From positions 1 through 17,239 of the forward strand of contig CADAXH010000011.1 of NCBI GenBank assembly GCA_902791785.1: a stretch of 17,239 nucleotides of DNA. Reading direction: 5' to 3'. Origin of the DNA: an uncultured Ruminococcus sp. GTDB lineage: Bacteria > Bacillota > Clostridia > Oscillospirales > CAG-272. Under the pieces are notes generated by a model. It ran no database searches. It had not been told where the DNA came from and saw only the letters and a list, made by a program, of their open reading frames with translations. Positions 8,136 to 15,645 of this stretch are shown here, one piece after another (positions within the stretch are counted from its first letter, which is position 1; the number at the start of each line of letters is the position of its first letter). A program made the translations under genes and the position numbers.

Positions 8136-8222
8136 TTGCCACTTTTTCAGTGATGGCTGTATTGTAGCACTGTAACACTGCCGTGTCAACAAGTCATTTT
8201 GCTACTTTTTACCAATTGTAGC
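8136..8222. repeat. Imperfect two-copy repeat around the transporter promoter
   Basis: TTGCCACTTTTTCA (8136-8149) followed by ATTGTAGC (8161-8168) recurs as TTGCTACTTTTTAC (8199-8212) followed by ATTGTAGC (8215-8222). The first ATTGTA is the reverse complement of the transporter -10. The second copy also forms GCTAC...GTAGC inverted ends. Within the 464-base intergenic stretch 7887-8350 this is the only structure I see besides the riboswitch, the attenuator and the two promoters. Confidence 0.4.
8161..8189 (-). promoter_or_regulatory. Promoter of the riboswitch/amino acid transporter operon
   Basis: On the minus strand a perfect TTGACA (8189-8184) and TACAAT (8166-8161) are separated by 17 bases, a near-consensus sigma-A promoter. 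The start would be near 8154, about 28 bases before riboswitch helix P1, leaving a leader of roughly 270 bases before the ATG at 7886. Confidence 0.9.
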
Positions 8223-8293
8223 CGCATTTTGTTGGCAATAATGACAAATCTTTCGATTATTCTGCATGTTTTTCTTAAGAGCATTGTTAATGA

Positions 8294-8323
8294 TTGACAA
8301 ACCGACTTACAAATTGTTACAAT
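8294..8323 (+). promoter_or_regulatory. Promoter of the 8351-13358 glycosidase operon
   Basis: A perfect TTGACA (8294-8299) and TACAAT (8318-8323) are separated by 18 bases. Transcription would start near 8330, just before the AAGGAGG ribosome binding site of the first gene, so the leader is short. It diverges from the transporter promoter about 105 bases to the left. Confidence 0.85.
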
Positions 8324-8350
8324 CGTTTCTGGCAAGGAGGAACATATTTT

Positions 8351-9421
8351 ATGTTACGTAAATGGACCGAATCGGAAGCATGGGACTGGAAGAAACAGAC
8401 TGGTTGGCTCAGAGGATGCAATTTCATAGGCAGTGACTGCTGCAGCCGCATTGACATGTGGCAGAGCCACAACAGTTCAGAACATTTGGAAACCGCAGAC
8501 AGAGAGCTCTCTCATTGTAAAAAAATCGGTTTTAACACCGTTCGTCTCATTGTTGAATTTGACGTATGGCTTCAGGAGAGAGAAAGTTTCATGCAAATGC
8601 TTGAAAAGTACATTTCTCTCTGTGACAAATATAGTCAGAATGTCATGATAGTTCTTGCAAACGAAGCACAACTCTGCAGAGGTGAAAAGTATGTTCCGAA
8701 ACCTCTGGGAGAACAGGTATATGCACTCGGATATCACCAGGGGAGATTTCCCCTGACTCCAGAGCAGAAAGCCCTGACTCCTTACCACGAACTTGAACGA
8801 GCTGAGACACATGACTTATATCTTGACATGGTGAGGGAAATAGTAAACAAATACAAAGACGACGGGCGTGTCGTCTGTTGGAATGTTTTCAATGAACCCG
8901 GAATCACCATCGGAGTTGAACGTTCCGTTCCACTGATCAGACAGATGTTTGAGACAGTGAGGGAATGCGATCCGAGCCAGCCGCTGTGTGCAGATATATA
9001 TTACTGGAGAGACATGGACCATCTGCGACCGAATGAACAGGTCTGTGCCGATTTGTCTGATGTTATATCCTGGCACTGCTACAAACCTGTCAGTGGTTTT
9101 GTCTCAGATTATGAAAGTCTGAAACGATTCAACAGACCAATTCTGCTGACAGAATGGCTCAACAGGATTAATCACCAGGACGTAAAAGACATATACCCTC
9201 TTCTCTATCTTGAGAGAATTGACTGCTGGTGCTGGGGATTCGTCGCAGGAAAAACACAGACATATGAACCATGGGACTCCATTTGGGAACAGTATGAGGC
9301 TTCTGGAGGAAGCAAAAACTTTGACTTCACAAAATGGCAGCATGATCTGCTCCGCCCCAACCTGAGACCATATGATCCGAAAGAACTTGAACTGATTGTA
9401 GATTTCAACAACAAAACATAA
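8351..9421 (+). CDS. GH5-like (clan GH-A) glycoside hydrolase
   Basis: The 356-residue protein looks like a cellulase-fold (GH5-related) TIM-barrel hydrolase. The acid/base motif WNVFNEPG places Glu182 after strand 4, ISWHCYKP (239-246) supplies the usual strand-6 His/Tyr, and LLTEWL (265-270) places nucleophile Glu268 after strand 7. The C-terminal WGFVAGKTQTYEPWDS segment (295-310) resembles proteins often labelled 1,4-beta-xylanase in gut bacteria, but the natural substrate is unknown. There is no signal peptide, so it should act on imported oligosaccharides. The ATG at 8351 follows a strong AAGGAGG site at a 10-base spacing; the in-frame TTG at 8294 is the -35 hexamer and is not a start. 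It is first in a three-gene operon, 36 bases before the next start. Confidence 0.88.
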   Translation: MLRKWTESEAWDWKKQTGWLRGCNFIGSDCCSRIDMWQSHNSSEHLETADRELSHCKKIGFNTVRLIVEFDVWLQERESFMQMLEKYISLCDKYSQNVMIVLANEAQLCRGEKYVPKPLGEQVYALGYHQGRFPLTPEQKALTPYHELERAETHDLYLDMVREIVNKYKDDGRVVCWNVFNEPGITIGVERSVPLIRQMFETVRECDPSQPLCADIYYWRDMDHLRPNEQVCADLSDVISWHCYKPVSGFVSDYESLKRFNRPILLTEWLNRINHQDVKDIYPLLYLERIDCWCWGFVAGKTQTYEPWDSIWEQYEASGGSKNFDFTKWQHDLLRPNLRPYDPKELELIVDFNNKT

Positions 9422-9457
9422 GTTAAGATTCGTCACTTGCATATTGAGGTTTATCCA

Positions 9458-11530
9458 ATGGAAAAGAATTATGCCACAAGACCTCTCTGGTTTTGGAACG
9501 ACAAACCTACCCCAAAACACATCAGAGAACTGATGGAAAACTGTTCGGAAAAAGATGGGTATGCAGGGTTCGGCATACTGCCGTACAAAGCCTGCAAACT
9601 TGAATACCTGGGCGAAGAGTACATGGAATTGTATTCATTTGTTCTCAGCGAAGCCAAAAGATTGAACCTTAAAATGTGTTTGTACGATGAGTGGTGGTTT
9701 CCAAGCGGAAGTGCGGGCGGACTGCTGAAAGAAAAACACCCGGAAGCCTGCGCAAAAAGACTGGACATGGAAGAATTCAGATCTGCAGACAACCATTTCA
9801 GCCTGACTCTGCCTTCAGACGGCCTTGTTATGGCGGTGGTGGGATACAGTAAAAAAGGAATAGTTGACCTTAATAGCTTTGTCAGCAATTCTGAACTCAT
9901 CTGGACTGCTCCGGACCGCAGCTACAGGGTTCTTTGTTTCATCTTAAGGAACACGGATCTTGGAAGGGTTGATTATCTTGACCCGGAATCCGTGAACAAA
10001 TTCATTGAAATAACACACGAAAAATATTATGAAAGATTCTCTGAGTATTTCGGAAATGTGATAGACAGTTCCTTTTATGACGAGCCGCAGTTTTACAGCG
10101 TAAAAGGAAGAGCATGGACAGCCTGTTTCAATCAAAGATTCTTTGAGAAATATAACGAATCTCCATCAACCTATTACCCTGCTCTATTCTTTGACATAGG
10201 TGATACGACTGCCAAGGCAAGGCACATGATGCTGTCTTTGAGATCAGAACTGTATTCTCAGGGATATCCTAAAGTAATCCAGGACTGGTGCACTGCGCAT
10301 TCAATTACACTGACAGGACATGTTGACCAGGAAGAAGCAGCGAACCCCTGCGGAATAACGGGCGATCTGATGCTGTCTTTCAAACACCAGGACATTCCGG
10401 GAGTGGATGAAATATTTCATGAAGGAAGAGCTGGAAAAGCATATAAACTGGTGTCATCTTCTGCTGTCAACTGGAACAAACAGCTTGTCATGTGCGAATG
10501 TTTCGGAGCAATTGAAGGAATAACCGAACGTGGCATCTACAGAGAGTGTTTTGACCTGTTCACAAAAGGGATCAATATGCTCGTTCCTCACGCAGTATGG
10601 TTAAATGACGATGAGGACAGAGTCAAATTCAAGCCTGAGCTTTCATACCGAAATGACTATTACGCAAATATTCTGCCCCGGTTCAACAGATTCTGCTCAA
10701 CCATTCAGAGCAGACTTCAGACCGGAGGACAGGTAAACAGCGTTGCCGTTTTGTATCCCATTGAGAGTTTACAGTACGTATACAGTTTCTCCTGGAAAGG
10801 CGACCCTGTTAAAGGCGGCAACAGTTACAGGAACAACAATTACCAGAACCTCGGACAGTACCTTATAAAGAACCTGAACTGTGATTTCACTTTCCTCCAT
10901 CCTGAAACACTGGTGCATCAATGCAGCACGGATAACGGCGTTTTGACTATCCCGAATTCGATTCATCATCAGGACTATAGAGTACTGATTATGCCCGGAA
11001 TGAAAGCGATGTCAATTTCGTCAGCAAAGAAAATTGAGGAATTTGTTTCAACCGGCGGAATACTAATATGCGTTTCCGAACTGCCATACATGGAAACGGA
11101 ATATGCAAAAAACAGTGACCTGAAAGAAATAATCCGCAAACTGTTCGGTATAACCGAAGTTGGAGCAAAAACAACAATAAACGAGTACGGAAGAGGAAAA
11201 TGCATAGCACTTCCCTATTGTGAAATTGAAAACATCAGAACAATTCTTGATTCTGCAGAAAGTGACACAATAATAGTAAAGAAGACATACGGTCTGCAGT
11301 ACATTCACAAAAGAACAAGCGAAAAAGACATCTGGTATTTTGCCTCAATTAACAAAAAAGCAGACACAGATGTAATACTCAACGGCTCATTCAGTCTATG
11401 TGCGATTAATCCGTTCAGCGGAGAAAAAACTCAATTGTATTCTGAATACAAAAACAATTCAACCATATTTCATTTGCAGCTCGGAAAAGAGCAATCCGTT
11501 CTGATTGAAGGAACAAAAAAGGCGAGGTAA
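9458..11530 (+). CDS. GH106-like glycoside hydrolase, large multidomain
   Basis: The 690-residue protein resembles alpha-L-rhamnosidase-like (GH106-type) and related uncharacterised hydrolases. It opens with RPLWFWND (8-15), then LKMCLYDEWWFPSG (71-84), FYDEPQFY (206-213, candidate catalytic Glu209), TGHVDQEEA (286-294) and QLVMCECFGA (342-351, candidate Glu347). These are the ends of TIM-barrel strands. Around residues 510-550 a Rossmann-like segment (VLIMPGMKAM, then FVSTGGILICVSELP) is typical of the middle domain of such enzymes, and a short beta-rich tail follows. No signal peptide is seen. I start at the ATG at 9458, with GAGG 8 bases upstream; an upstream in-frame TTG at 9437 lacks a site. 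Rhamnose specificity is not established. The gene ends 4 bases before the next ATG. Confidence 0.85.
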   Translation: MEKNYATRPLWFWNDKPTPKHIRELMENCSEKDGYAGFGILPYKACKLEYLGEEYMELYSFVLSEAKRLNLKMCLYDEWWFPSGSAGGLLKEKHPEACAKRLDMEEFRSADNHFSLTLPSDGLVMAVVGYSKKGIVDLNSFVSNSELIWTAPDRSYRVLCFILRNTDLGRVDYLDPESVNKFIEITHEKYYERFSEYFGNVIDSSFYDEPQFYSVKGRAWTACFNQRFFEKYNESPSTYYPALFFDIGDTTAKARHMMLSLRSELYSQGYPKVIQDWCTAHSITLTGHVDQEEAANPCGITGDLMLSFKHQDIPGVDEIFHEGRAGKAYKLVSSSAVNWNKQLVMCECFGAIEGITERGIYRECFDLFTKGINMLVPHAVWLNDDEDRVKFKPELSYRNDYYANILPRFNRFCSTIQSRLQTGGQVNSVAVLYPIESLQYVYSFSWKGDPVKGGNSYRNNNYQNLGQYLIKNLNCDFTFLHPETLVHQCSTDNGVLTIPNSIHHQDYRVLIMPGMKAMSISSAKKIEEFVSTGGILICVSELPYMETEYAKNSDLKEIIRKLFGITEVGAKTTINEYGRGKCIALPYCEIENIRTILDSAESDTIIVKKTYGLQYIHKRTSEKDIWYFASINKKADTDVILNGSFSLCAINPFSGEKTQLYSEYKNNSTIFHLQLGKEQSVLIEGTKKAR

Positions 11531-11534
11531 ACAA

Positions 11535-13358
11535 ATGCGTAATTATGAAGTATCATCAAATCAGTTCACTCTGAAAGTGGACACAGAAAAATCAGTTATT
11601 TCAGTACAGCTCAAATCAGGAGAGATCTGGAGAATAACGAAAAAGCCTTACGTGCTTTTCACTTCAGGAAAAAAAGAGGATTTTCCGCTGCCCAAGGAAT
11701 CAATGAAGACAAAAACAGGAACCTCTGAAGGAGTAAGATCTTTCTATGAGCTGCCCGATTCAGACATATCCATTATGACTCATGTATATGTCGACTTCAC
11801 AACAAACAACCTTGTGTTTGAACTGCGTGTTGACGGCGACAAAGATGGCGAAATCGAACTGGTGTCATTCCCTGCTCCTTTTGACTACGGAGCCAAAAAG
11901 GGCGAAGGATACACTGTACTCCCGAGAATGCAAGGCACTCTCGTTCCCGCAGGTTCCAGAGTCAATATCCGTCTCGGATTCATTTTCTGCCGCGATGCAT
12001 ATATGCCTTTATACGGACAGGTGAAAAACGGAACCGGATACGCAGCTATTTTTGATACCCCATACGACGCCAGATATCTGATGGATGATGACCGCGTCGC
12101 TCCTATGTTCAGACCCACACTCGGAAAAATGAGCTACATCCGAAAGATGATTTTCTGTTTCAGAGAACCTTGCGACTACAATGTAATAGCCAAATGTTAC
12201 CGGGCATATGTAAAAGAAAACGGTCGACTGGTGACCTTAAAAGAAAAAATAGACAAGAATCCTATTGTTGCCAAACTCATAGGATGCCCGATTATTCACA
12301 CTAAAATTTCTACCCATGTCCAGCCAAAGTGCAATTTTTATAACAAAGAACATCCGGAGAAAAATGATTATTTCTTCACTTTTGCTCAAAGAGGAGAAGA
12401 ACTGAAAGCGCTGAAAGCACGCGGAATAGATAAGGCTTATACACATTTTGACGGATGGGGCGTCCGCGGATATGACAATCTTCATCCATCGCCTTTCCCG
12501 CCGAGTGAAGAGGCAGGCGGAGCCGAAGGCATGAAGAAGCTGAGTGAAACGACAAGAGAACTCGGGTATATCTTCGGTGTACATGATCAGTACAGGGATT
12601 ATTATCTTGACGCACCGGACTTTTCATACTCTGAAGCCACCATGAAACCGGGCGGTAAATATCCTTATAAAACATACTGGGCAGGTGGTGAGCACACATA
12701 TCTCTGCTCTACCAGAGCTGTCGATTATGTCAGGAGAAATTACAACGAATTTGAAAAGCTAGGCATAAAAATTGAAGCTGCATATCTGGATGTGTTTTCT
12801 GTCGCAGAACTGGATGAATGTTACGATCCGAATCATCCAACGACAAGAGAACAATGTGCAATAGACAGAAGGCATTGTCTTGACATTCTCACAGATAAAG
12901 GCATCATCCCTTCATCTGAAGAAATTCATGATTGCATCCTGCCATCAATGGTGCTTTGTCACCATGCACCTTACGGAACAACAGATATGGGCGTTGACAG
13001 TATGGAAGCTCAGGGCATTCCGATACCATTGACCAACCTCGTGTATCACGACTGCGTCGTTATTCCATGGATCGGGTTCAAAGGAGAATTTGTCGGATTC
13101 GGAATAACAGGCAAAGATGGTGCTTACTCTCATGCAATACTGAACGGAGACCCTGTTTATTGTCCGATAGATGCAACTGATGAACAGATAAAACAAGTCA
13201 AATATGCATGCGCAATTGCAGAAAAACTTGCACTTTGCGAAATGGTAAGTCACGAATTCCTTTCAGATGATTACCTTGTCCAGAGAACAACTTTTTCTGA
13301 CGGAACAGTAGTTGAAGTGGATTTCGGAAAAGAAGAATACGTCGTGAAGAGCATGTAG
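11535..13358 (+). CDS. Putative GH101/DUF5696-like TIM-barrel hydrolase
   Basis: The 607-residue protein has a beta-rich N-terminal domain (about 1-210) and a probable TIM barrel (about 245-560). Distinctive patches are YTHFDGWGVRGYDNLHP (302-318), FGVHDQYRDYYLDAPDF (347-363), AAYLDVFS (415-422) and PSSEE (459-463). By analogy with endo-alpha-N-acetylgalactosaminidase-type (GH101-like) enzymes, Asp419 would be the nucleophile and Glu462 or Glu463 the acid/base; this is inference. The set of patches recalls proteins annotated only as DUF5696 or hypothetical glycosidases. No secretion signal or anchor is visible, unlike true GH101 enzymes, which are large and surface-bound. The ATG has GAGG 7 bases upstream and lies 4 bases after the previous stop, so the two genes are tightly coupled. 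It is the last gene of the operon. Confidence 0.85.
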   Translation: MRNYEVSSNQFTLKVDTEKSVISVQLKSGEIWRITKKPYVLFTSGKKEDFPLPKESMKTKTGTSEGVRSFYELPDSDISIMTHVYVDFTTNNLVFELRVDGDKDGEIELVSFPAPFDYGAKKGEGYTVLPRMQGTLVPAGSRVNIRLGFIFCRDAYMPLYGQVKNGTGYAAIFDTPYDARYLMDDDRVAPMFRPTLGKMSYIRKMIFCFREPCDYNVIAKCYRAYVKENGRLVTLKEKIDKNPIVAKLIGCPIIHTKISTHVQPKCNFYNKEHPEKNDYFFTFAQRGEELKALKARGIDKAYTHFDGWGVRGYDNLHPSPFPPSEEAGGAEGMKKLSETTRELGYIFGVHDQYRDYYLDAPDFSYSEATMKPGGKYPYKTYWAGGEHTYLCSTRAVDYVRRNYNEFEKLGIKIEAAYLDVFSVAELDECYDPNHPTTREQCAIDRRHCLDILTDKGIIPSSEEIHDCILPSMVLCHHAPYGTTDMGVDSMEAQGIPIPLTNLVYHDCVVIPWIGFKGEFVGFGITGKDGAYSHAILNGDPVYCPIDATDEQIKQVKYACAIAEKLALCEMVSHEFLSDDYLVQRTTFSDGTVVEVDFGKEEYVVKSM

Positions 13359-13373
13359 TTTTTTACATAACAA

Positions 13374-13403
13374 GGGGACTGTTAATTGATTTTTAACAGC
13401 CCC
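13374..13403. terminator. Hairpin terminator between convergent genes
   Basis: GGGG-A-CTGTTAA pairs with TTAACAGCCCC across a short loop, with one bulged A. It lies 15 bases after the glycosidase operon stop and 23 bases beyond the HEPN stop on the other strand. The T-tracts on either side are weak, so efficiency is uncertain. Confidence 0.65.
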
Positions 13404-13426
13404 ACATTTTGTGCCTGTATACAATT

Positions 13427-13888
13427 TTACTGCATACTCATGTCATCCATGCTTTGATTTTGGAGTTCCATTTCTTCTCTTATTGTTTCAATCGTTTTCT
13501 TGCAAACATTAATTGATTCGAGACATTCTTTCAAATCATTCTGAGAAATTGTACTCGCATCCGGACTCGGATATCTTGTCGAAAAATAATATCCATCAAC
13601 ACACAATATAGTTTTCTTTGCTTCGTGATCAATATTAATATCGTATTTTTCCAGCAGATTGAACAAGGTCCTCAAATTATGAGAGTGAAGAACCATTTCT
13701 TTTTCGTATTGTTCTTGGACTGTTGACGGCTGACAGTAATCATCAATTATTTGTTTCAAATACTTTTCGCAGATTGACTGGGCCATTCCCGCCATGAAGT
13801 CAAATATTGATCCCAAATTGTAAAGCTGAATGAATCCTTCTCTTTCCTGATTTGCATAGAACAAATAGTTTTTGTTGTCGTCTACCAT
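13427..13888 (-). CDS. HEPN domain protein (HepT-like partner of MNT)
   Basis: The 153-residue, helix-rich protein matches the small HEPN family (PF05168-like): an N-terminal helix pair with FDFMAGMAQSICEKYLKQII (30-49), a LHSHNLRTLFNLLEKY patch (67-82), and the YYFSTRYPSPDA motif (100-111) with Arg105. HEPN proteins paired with minimal nucleotidyltransferases form the type VII HepT/MntA toxin-antitoxin modules, in which HepT is an RNase modified by MntA. Here Arg105 is not followed by the RX4-6H His that marks RNase-active HEPN domains, so it may be a non-nuclease, substrate-binding form. The ATG overlaps the end of the MNT gene by 7 bases, indicating coupled translation. Confidence 0.88.
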   Translation of the reverse strand: MVDDNKNYLFYANQEREGFIQLYNLGSIFDFMAGMAQSICEKYLKQIIDDYCQPSTVQEQYEKEMVLHSHNLRTLFNLLEKYDINIDHEAKKTILCVDGYYFSTRYPSPDASTISQNDLKECLESINVCKKTIETIREEMELQNQSMDDMSMQ

Positions 13889-14259
13889 AGTACTATCCCA
13901 TCCCTCTTAATTGAATTATAGTATGTTGATTTCGCACCATTAAATATATTTTTTTCGCAAAAAGCCACATCAAGCTTAACAATGACATTGGAGTTCAATT
14001 CCGACAACAATTGCCTTCCTTTTCTTTGAACATCACAAGAAAAATCGTCAAGCAGAACCAGCAAGTCCACATCACTATCATACTTACAATCACTTCGCGA
14101 ACAACTCCCGTATAGAACACAAGATACTGCTTCAGGAAGATTTTCTCTGATTATTCTTTGTGCGTTTTTGATTGCATTGAACTGAGTTTCATATACAAAG
14201 CAGACTTTGCTATTGTCTGCAGATTTTATTTCAAATTCTTTTTTCTTTAAAGTGGTCAC
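13882..14259 (-). CDS. Minimal nucleotidyltransferase (MntA-like)
   Basis: With a GTG start at 14259 the protein has 125 residues. The polymerase-beta-type nucleotidyltransferase motif GSX10DXD is exact: Gly51-Ser52, then Asp63 and Asp65 in SDVDLLV, with the third metal-binding Asp at 97 in VKLDVAF. In MntA antitoxins this site transfers AMP from ATP to the HEPN partner. I chose GTG because GGGAGA lies 6 bases upstream; the frame is open further up to a TTG at 14355, but that falls in the promoter. It is the first gene of a two-gene operon with HEPN. The pair sits between two carbohydrate operons and seems more A/T-rich than its neighbours, which would fit acquisition by transfer. Confidence 0.87.
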   Translation of the reverse strand: MTTLKKKEFEIKSADNSKVCFVYETQFNAIKNAQRIIRENLPEAVSCVLYGSCSRSDCKYDSDVDLLVLLDDFSCDVQRKGRQLLSELNSNVIVKLDVAFCEKNIFNGAKSTYYNSIKRDGIVLW

Positions 14260-14322
14260 TTTGTTCTCCCATAATACTATTAATCTATAATGACTTCTTT
14301 GAATTGCTACGTAACTATCCAA

Positions 14323-14351
14323 TTGAATTATATACTTAATTATCGTACAAT
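14323..14351 (+). promoter_or_regulatory. Promoter of the epimerase/sialidase-like/GH3 operon
   Basis: TTGAAT (14323-14328) and TACAAT (14346-14351) are separated by 17 bases. Transcription would start near 14358, about 55 bases before the epimerase ATG. The element overlaps an opposite-strand promoter for the MNT/HEPN pair almost completely. Confidence 0.72.
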
Positions 14352-14355
14352 ACAA
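14327..14355 (-). promoter_or_regulatory. Promoter of the MNT/HEPN operon
   Basis: On the minus strand TTGTAT (14355-14350) and a perfect TATAAT (14332-14327) are separated by 17 bases. Transcription would start near 14320, giving a leader of about 60 bases before the GTG at 14259. Its -10 shares bases with the -35 of the plus-strand promoter and vice versa. Confidence 0.68.
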
Positions 14356-14413
14356 GATAGACCAAAATTCAGATTCAATGATTCATACCATTCTATTGTT
14401 TCAGGAGATTATC

Positions 14414-15613
14414 ATGCCTATTATTCAAGAGATTGAAAACCTCTTAAGTTTTTACGAAAAAGAACTGGACGACACGTTAAATTTTTGGTACAAATTCGGC
14501 ATTGACAGAAAAAACGGTGGTTTTTTTCCCTGTCTTGAAAGAGACGGTACAGTATACGACTCTGACAAATCCGTATGGGCCCAAGGAAGAGGGCTTTGGG
14601 TCTTTTCGAAAGCTTATAATGACATCAAAAAAGATGACCGCTATATCGAAGCGGCTGAGAAAAGCTACAGATTCATAAAACAACACTGCTATGACAATGA
14701 CGGAAGAATGTTTTTTACGGTAACCGAAAACGGAGCCGGGATTCAAAAAAGAAGATACTGGTTTTCCGAATCATTTGCAGTAGCAGGCTCCGCAGAACTC
14801 TACAGGGCAACCGGAGACAGGCAGTATCTTGAAAACGCAAGAAGCACTTTTGATACGATGCTGGGTGTAAAAACAGGCAGAATTGTTACCGAGCCCAAAT
14901 ATAATCCCAATGTCGTAAACTGCATTGCTCTGGCGAGCCCCATGATTATGCTTGTGACATGTCAGATAATGCGCGACATAGATATCGAGAGAAAAGAAAT
15001 ATATAATGATATCATAACCGACAGCATTAACGAGATCAGACTTCACCGCCATCCTGAAAAGAAAGCTGTTCTGGAAAATGTCAACCATGATGGTTCACTT
15101 GCAAAAGGCAGCAGAGGAAGACTTGTGAACCCCGGTCATTCCATAGAAGCAAGCTGGTTTTTGATGGAAGAGTCTGAATACAGAAAAGACAAGACTCTGC
15201 TTAAGGAAGCGTTGGATATCCTCAACTGGTCATTTGAGCTTGGCTGGGATGAAGCCGAAGGCGGAATAAGATATTTTGCAGATATAGAAAACAAACCAGT
15301 TCAGGCGCTCGAATGGGATATGAAACTGTGGTGGCCTCACTGCGAGATGCTCATCGCATTTCTCATGGCATACGATTTGACAAAAGAAGAAAAATATCTG
15401 GAAAAGTACAAGTTGGTTCATGAGTATACTTTCACAAACTTCCGTGACCGCGAATACGGAGAGTGGTACGGATACCTTCACCGCGACGGCTCTGTCGCAA
15501 CCGATCTCAAAGGAAATATGTTCAAGGGACCTTTCCATATTCCGCGCTGCGAAATCATTAACGTCCTTAAACTCAAAAAGATGTTATCGCATCCTACGAA
15601 CACAAAAGAATAA
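14414..15613 (+). CDS. N-acylglucosamine 2-epimerase family sugar epimerase
   Basis: The 399-residue protein belongs to the N-acyl-D-glucosamine 2-epimerase (AGE/RnBP) family, whose (alpha/alpha)6 barrel epimerises C2 of aldoses such as GlcNAc/ManNAc, glucose/mannose or cellobiose. The expected active-site residues are in place: Arg59 in AQGRGLW, His242 in NPGHSIEASW, Glu311 in WWPHCE and His375 in GPFHIPR, with spacing close to that known for the Anabaena N-acylglucosamine epimerase. Length is normal and no signal peptide is present. I start at the ATG at 14414, after CAGGAG; an upstream ATG at 14378 lacks a site. GlcNAc/ManNAc is suggested by the sialidase-like and GH3 neighbours, but a neutral-sugar epimerase cannot be excluded. 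It is the first gene of its operon. Confidence 0.92.
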   Translation: MPIIQEIENLLSFYEKELDDTLNFWYKFGIDRKNGGFFPCLERDGTVYDSDKSVWAQGRGLWVFSKAYNDIKKDDRYIEAAEKSYRFIKQHCYDNDGRMFFTVTENGAGIQKRRYWFSESFAVAGSAELYRATGDRQYLENARSTFDTMLGVKTGRIVTEPKYNPNVVNCIALASPMIMLVTCQIMRDIDIERKEIYNDIITDSINEIRLHRHPEKKAVLENVNHDGSLAKGSRGRLVNPGHSIEASWFLMEESEYRKDKTLLKEALDILNWSFELGWDEAEGGIRYFADIENKPVQALEWDMKLWWPHCEMLIAFLMAYDLTKEEKYLEKYKLVHEYTFTNFRDREYGEWYGYLHRDGSVATDLKGNMFKGPFHIPRCEIINVLKLKKMLSHPTNTKE

Positions 15614-15645
15614 CACAAATCACATTTAAGAGACAGGAGCATCAT

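Noticed and set aside
7919..8189. T-box leader for the amino acid transporter
   Set aside because: No T-box antiterminator core (AGGGTGGNACCGCG-like) is present, whereas every helix and the kissing loop of the lysine riboswitch can be drawn.
14260..14355. Longer N-terminus of the nucleotidyltransferase from TTG 14355
   Set aside because: It would run through the overlapping promoters; GTG at 14259 has a GGGAGA site and yields a normal compact MNT protein.
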